Assembly (NCBI GenBank): GCA_034111025.1
Contig: JAWUYB010000043.1
Coordinates: forward strand, 1-8,509
Direction: 5' to 3'
Origin: CAJXJP01 sp034111025
GTDB lineage: Bacteria; Patescibacteriota; Gracilibacteria; BD1-5; UBA6164
Length of the DNA stretch: 8,509 nt
In this document: positions 6,315-8,509 of the stretch, piece after piece
Layout of the letters: every line of letters starts with the position of its first letter
Position numbering within the stretch: the first letter of the stretch is position 1
Made by a program: the position numbers and the translations under genes
The notes under the pieces: generated by a model
What the model saw: only the letters and a program-made list of their open reading frames with translations
Told to the model about the DNA's origin: nothing
The model's database searches: none

Positions 6315-6821
6315 ATGAAATTATTAATAATACAAACGAGCTTAAATAAAAATTCAAAAACAAATATTACATCGAGAGAAGCATTTAATATATGAACAAA
6401 ACAATGACTTGATATTGAATTTTTAGATTTAAGAGATTATAATCTAGAAATGTGTAATTGAGAAAAAATAGAAATGTATAATAATGATATGAATATCATT
6501 AAAGATAAAATGGAATCAGCAGATGCTTATATATTAGCTTACCCAGTTTATAATTATAGTTTATCAGGAGTATGTAAAAACTTTATAGATATATTTAGTT
6601 ATTATATGAATGGTAAAAAATGTTGAATAATCCATAATAGTTATTCTGAAAGAAGTTTTTCTGATGGTACAGGAGAGTTATTTAAAATACTATGATTACA
6701 TGACAATGTTGATATTATATTACCTGTTGTACATACATGTAATAGTGATTTTGATGACAATACATTAAGTTGAGAAAAAGCTATCAAGAAAATAGAAAGT
6801 ATGTTATCAAATTTAAAATAA
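6315..6821 (+). CDS. flavodoxin-like NAD(P)H-dependent FMN reductase/oxidoreductase
   Basis: A 168-residue protein with TGA as glycine. The N-terminal strand MKLLIIQTSLNKNSKT (1-16) leads into the phosphate-binding loop of the flavodoxin-like fold. Around 70-95 comes the FMN-binding segment DAYILAYPVYNYSLSGVCK followed by NFIDIFS, which matches the P-x-Y-x-x-S-x-x-G-x-x-K-N-x-x-D pattern of NADPH-dependent FMN reductases and azoreductase/NQO relatives. Such enzymes reduce FMN, quinones or azo compounds in the cytosol; the substrate here cannot be read from sequence. UGA encodes 6 of 10 glycines (6393, 6405, 6459, 6624, 6693, 6771), so under the standard code no frame would pass residue 26. 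No Shine-Dalgarno stands upstream. The gene is a single unit between two terminators. Confidence 0.82.
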
Positions 6822-6828
6822 ACATATT

Positions 6829-6862
6829 AAAAAATTAGTAATGACTTTATTACTAATTTTTT
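6829..6862 (+). terminator. terminator of flavodoxin-like gene
   Basis: A 14-bp perfect stem (6829-6842 with 6849-6862) with loop GACTTT. The arms are A- and T-rich at their ends, so it may work in both directions. Confidence 0.85.
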
Positions 6863-6884
6863 ATTTTATCTTAAGATGAAACTA

Positions 6885-6911
6885 TTAGACTCTTATTAAT
6901 TATTATATAAA
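6885..6911 (+). promoter_or_regulatory. promoter of disulfide oxidoreductase gene
   Basis: TTAGAC (6885-6890), a 15-bp spacer, then TATAAA (6906-6911), ending 9 nt before the ATG at 6921. The -35 is weak. The short distance again implies a leaderless mRNA. Confidence 0.4.
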
Positions 6912-6920
6912 AAATAAATT

Positions 6921-8303
6921 ATGAAACAATACGACTATATAATTATATGATCAGGTTGAGGATCAAAACTAGCGAGAGGATTGGCTGATGCAGGGAAGAG
7001 CGTTGCAATAATTGAGAAGGATAAACTAGGATGAACATGTCTAAATAGAGGTTGTATTCCATCTAAAATGTTTATTCATCCGGCTGATGTGATGCAAGAA
7101 ATTAGAGAATCAAAACTCTATAATGTTTCAGTTTGAAATCCTGAAGTAGATTTTGCTAAACTATCTGATGAAATAAATGCTGAGATTTGAAAAACATCAG
7201 ACTCTATTAAAAATAACTATGAATCTGGAAATGTAGCTAATCTTGAATTTTTTCATGGAAAAGCGAGTTTTGTAAAAAATAAAATAATAGAAATAAATTG
7301 AGAATTAATAACTGCTGAAAATATAGTTGTGTGAGTTGGTTCTAGACCAAGTGTTCCACCAATTGAATGATTAACGGATGTTCCATATATGACCTCAACA
7401 GGGGCTTTAAAAAACAAAAAATTACCAAAGAAATTATTAGTAATCTGAGGATGATATATTGCTGTAGAATTAGGTCATGCTTACGGTTGATTTGGATCAG
7501 AAGTACATTTTTTTGTGAGAAGTTGATTAGTATGAGCCGTTGATAATGAGATAAAACAAGAGTTTGAAAATGAATTTTCTAAGAAATATCATATTCATAA
7601 GAGCATTAAATTCAACAAAATAGAATTTGATAAAAATACTTGAGAATATACTCTGTATTATAATGAAAATTGAAAAGAATTATCAATGAAGTGAGATGGA
7701 TTATTAATAGCAACAGGTATTAATATCAATTCTGATACTCTTAACTTAAATAACACAGATGTAATTCTCTGAAGAAAATGAAATATAGAAGTAAATGATA
7801 ATTTAGAGACTAATGTTTCATGAATTTATGCAATTTGAGATTGTAATGGGAATCATTTTTTTAGACATTCAGTGAATTTTGAAGTAGAATATCTGTTACC
7901 TCAATTATTAGAATCAGAAGAAAAATCAGCCATTAATTATCCACCAATGCCTTGGGCAATTTTCTCAAATCCTCAAGTTGCAGGAGTAGGGAAAACAGAA
8001 GAAGAACTTATCACTGAATGAGTAGAGTATTTTAAATGAGTAAACTATTATAAAAATTCTGCTATGTGAGATGCTCTTCGTAGTGAACATGGAATGGTAA
8101 AATTACTCTTTTCAACACAAGATCAAAAACTACTCTGAGCTCATATTGTCTGACCAGAGGCTTCAAATATGATTCATATGTTAATAGTATTTATTAACTT
8201 TAATGCTACACTTTGAGATATACTTAAAACAGTGTTTATACATCCAGCTCTTCCTGAAAATATAAGAAATGCTGCAAGAAAAGCTAAAATTAATGTAAAA
8301 TAA
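6921..8303 (+). CDS. class I pyridine nucleotide-disulfide oxidoreductase
   Basis: A 460-residue flavoprotein with TGA as glycine, normal for the dihydrolipoamide dehydrogenase/glutathione reductase/mycothione reductase family. In order it shows the FAD motif GSGGGS (10-15); the redox disulfide GGTCLNRGCIPSK with C40 and C45; the NAD(P) motif IGGGYIAVELG (175-185); the second FAD motif GIYAIGDC (301-308); and the dimer-interface base HPALPE (H441, E446). The enzyme would pass electrons from NAD(P)H through FAD to a disulfide. The stretches KMFIHPADV and FIHPALPENI recall mycothione reductases, but the substrate is open. No 2-oxoacid dehydrogenase genes lie alongside. UGA encodes 26 of 46 glycines, including G10, G13 and G38, so the standard code would break it 26 times. 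No Shine-Dalgarno precedes the ATG. The gene converges on a transposase. Confidence 0.93.
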
Positions 8304-8335
8304 AAACCTACTGAAAAGTGAGTTTAATAGTTTTT
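8304..8335 (+). terminator. possible terminator of disulfide oxidoreductase gene
   Basis: A 9-bp stem with one mismatch and one G-T pair (8304-8312 with 8317-8325) and a GAAA loop. Five T follow, but only after five intervening bases, so it is weaker than the other terminators. It could instead belong to the end of the insertion sequence. Confidence 0.35.
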
Positions 8336-8377
8336 GTTGAAAGATATTTATGATGTTATTAAATTATAACTTAGAAT

Positions 8378-8509
8378 CTAAAGTCAAATGCAACTTTTAG
8401 AATTATGGTTAAACACTTCATTAGGAGAAAGAAATCAAAGTCTTTCTCTCGGTCTATTATTAATGAGAGCTACATATTTTTGTAGCTCTTTTTCTTCTAA
8501 AAACTCAAA
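8378..8509 (-). CDS. IS30-type transposase, C-terminal fragment (cut by window edge)
   Basis: The last 43 codons plus a TAG stop of a minus-strand gene whose start lies beyond the window. The reading EEKELQKYVALINNRPRERL then GFLSPNEVF matches the conserved C-terminal end of IS30-like DDE transposases (N-x-RPR-x-x-LG-x-x-x-P-x-E-V-F). This part follows the last catalytic glutamate of the family; the catalytic core itself is not in view. UGA is read as glycine in LG (plus-strand 8435-8437) and again three codons before the stop (8384-8386), so the element is adapted to this code and is not a fresh arrival from a standard-code host. It converges with the oxidoreductase gene. Whether the element is intact cannot be judged. 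Confidence 0.8.

Larger units (their letters stand above)
8304..8509 (-). mobile_element. end of an IS30-type insertion sequence (partial)
   Basis: The transposase 3' end enters from the right edge on the minus strand. The element boundary should lie between the transposase stop (8378) and the end of the oxidoreductase gene (8303). The terminal inverted repeat cannot be recognised without the other end, so the left limit given is only an outer bound. Confidence 0.6.

Noticed and set aside
301..8303. Reading the TGA-interrupted genes as pseudogenes, or TGA as tryptophan.
   Set aside because: Every interruption is TGA, never TAA or TAG, and the positions fit glycine motifs; TGG still provides the conserved tryptophans.
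8466..8493. A 9-bp hairpin with a T-tract at the right edge that looks like a plus-strand terminator or small RNA end.
   Set aside because: The minus strand here encodes the conserved C-terminus of an IS30-type transposase, which explains the sequence; the hairpin is probably incidental to coding.
8388..8509. An open plus-strand frame starting at an ATG and running off the window.
   Set aside because: It is antisense to the transposase fragment, which has a recognisable family motif; the plus frame has none.

Overview
The window comes from a very AT-rich bacterial genome that reads UGA as glycine (translation table 25), the code of the candidate phyla Absconditabacteria (SR1) and Gracilibacteria. 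The evidence is direct. Most genes look broken by TGA under the standard code, and reading TGA as Gly restores complete proteins with invariant glycines in place. Examples are the K+ channel filter TTVGFGD, the GxGxxG FAD motif and LGGTCLNRGC of a flavoprotein disulfide reductase, and CKKGPNV of a thioredoxin-like ferredoxin. Tryptophan is still TGG. Which of the two phyla it is cannot be settled from this window.

Layout. 1-160: a minus-strand tRNA-Phe with its own promoter and terminator. 250-585: a divergent promoter and a small [2Fe-2S] thioredoxin-like ferredoxin. 606-2069: cysS. 2136-2567: a divergent nucleoside-diphosphate kinase. 2650-3891: a seven-helix Ste24-type M48 metalloprotease. 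3923-4920: a self-contained cassette (promoter, Shine-Dalgarno, unknown membrane protein, terminator) without UGA codons, probably acquired. 4988-5827: a small voltage-gated-type K+ channel with a C-terminal zinc ribbon. 5862-6217: a gene-free stretch with a near-consensus promoter, nested helices and an intrinsic terminator, best read as an unrecognised structured RNA. 6315-6821: a flavodoxin-like NAD(P)H-dependent FMN reductase. 6921-8303: a class I pyridine nucleotide-disulfide oxidoreductase. 8378-8509: the 3' end of an IS30-type transposase on the minus strand, also using UGA as glycine.

Transcription and translation. Apart from the acquired-looking gene, no gene has a convincing Shine-Dalgarno. 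Several instead have a TATAAT-like box ending only 9-11 nt before the start codon, which implies leaderless mRNAs. Hairpins, some doubling as terminators, repeatedly stand just upstream of these boxes. The genes are mostly single-gene units rather than one operon; only the ferredoxin and cysS are close enough to be co-transcribed. The functional theme is loose: three small redox proteins, two housekeeping enzymes, a membrane protease and an ion channel.
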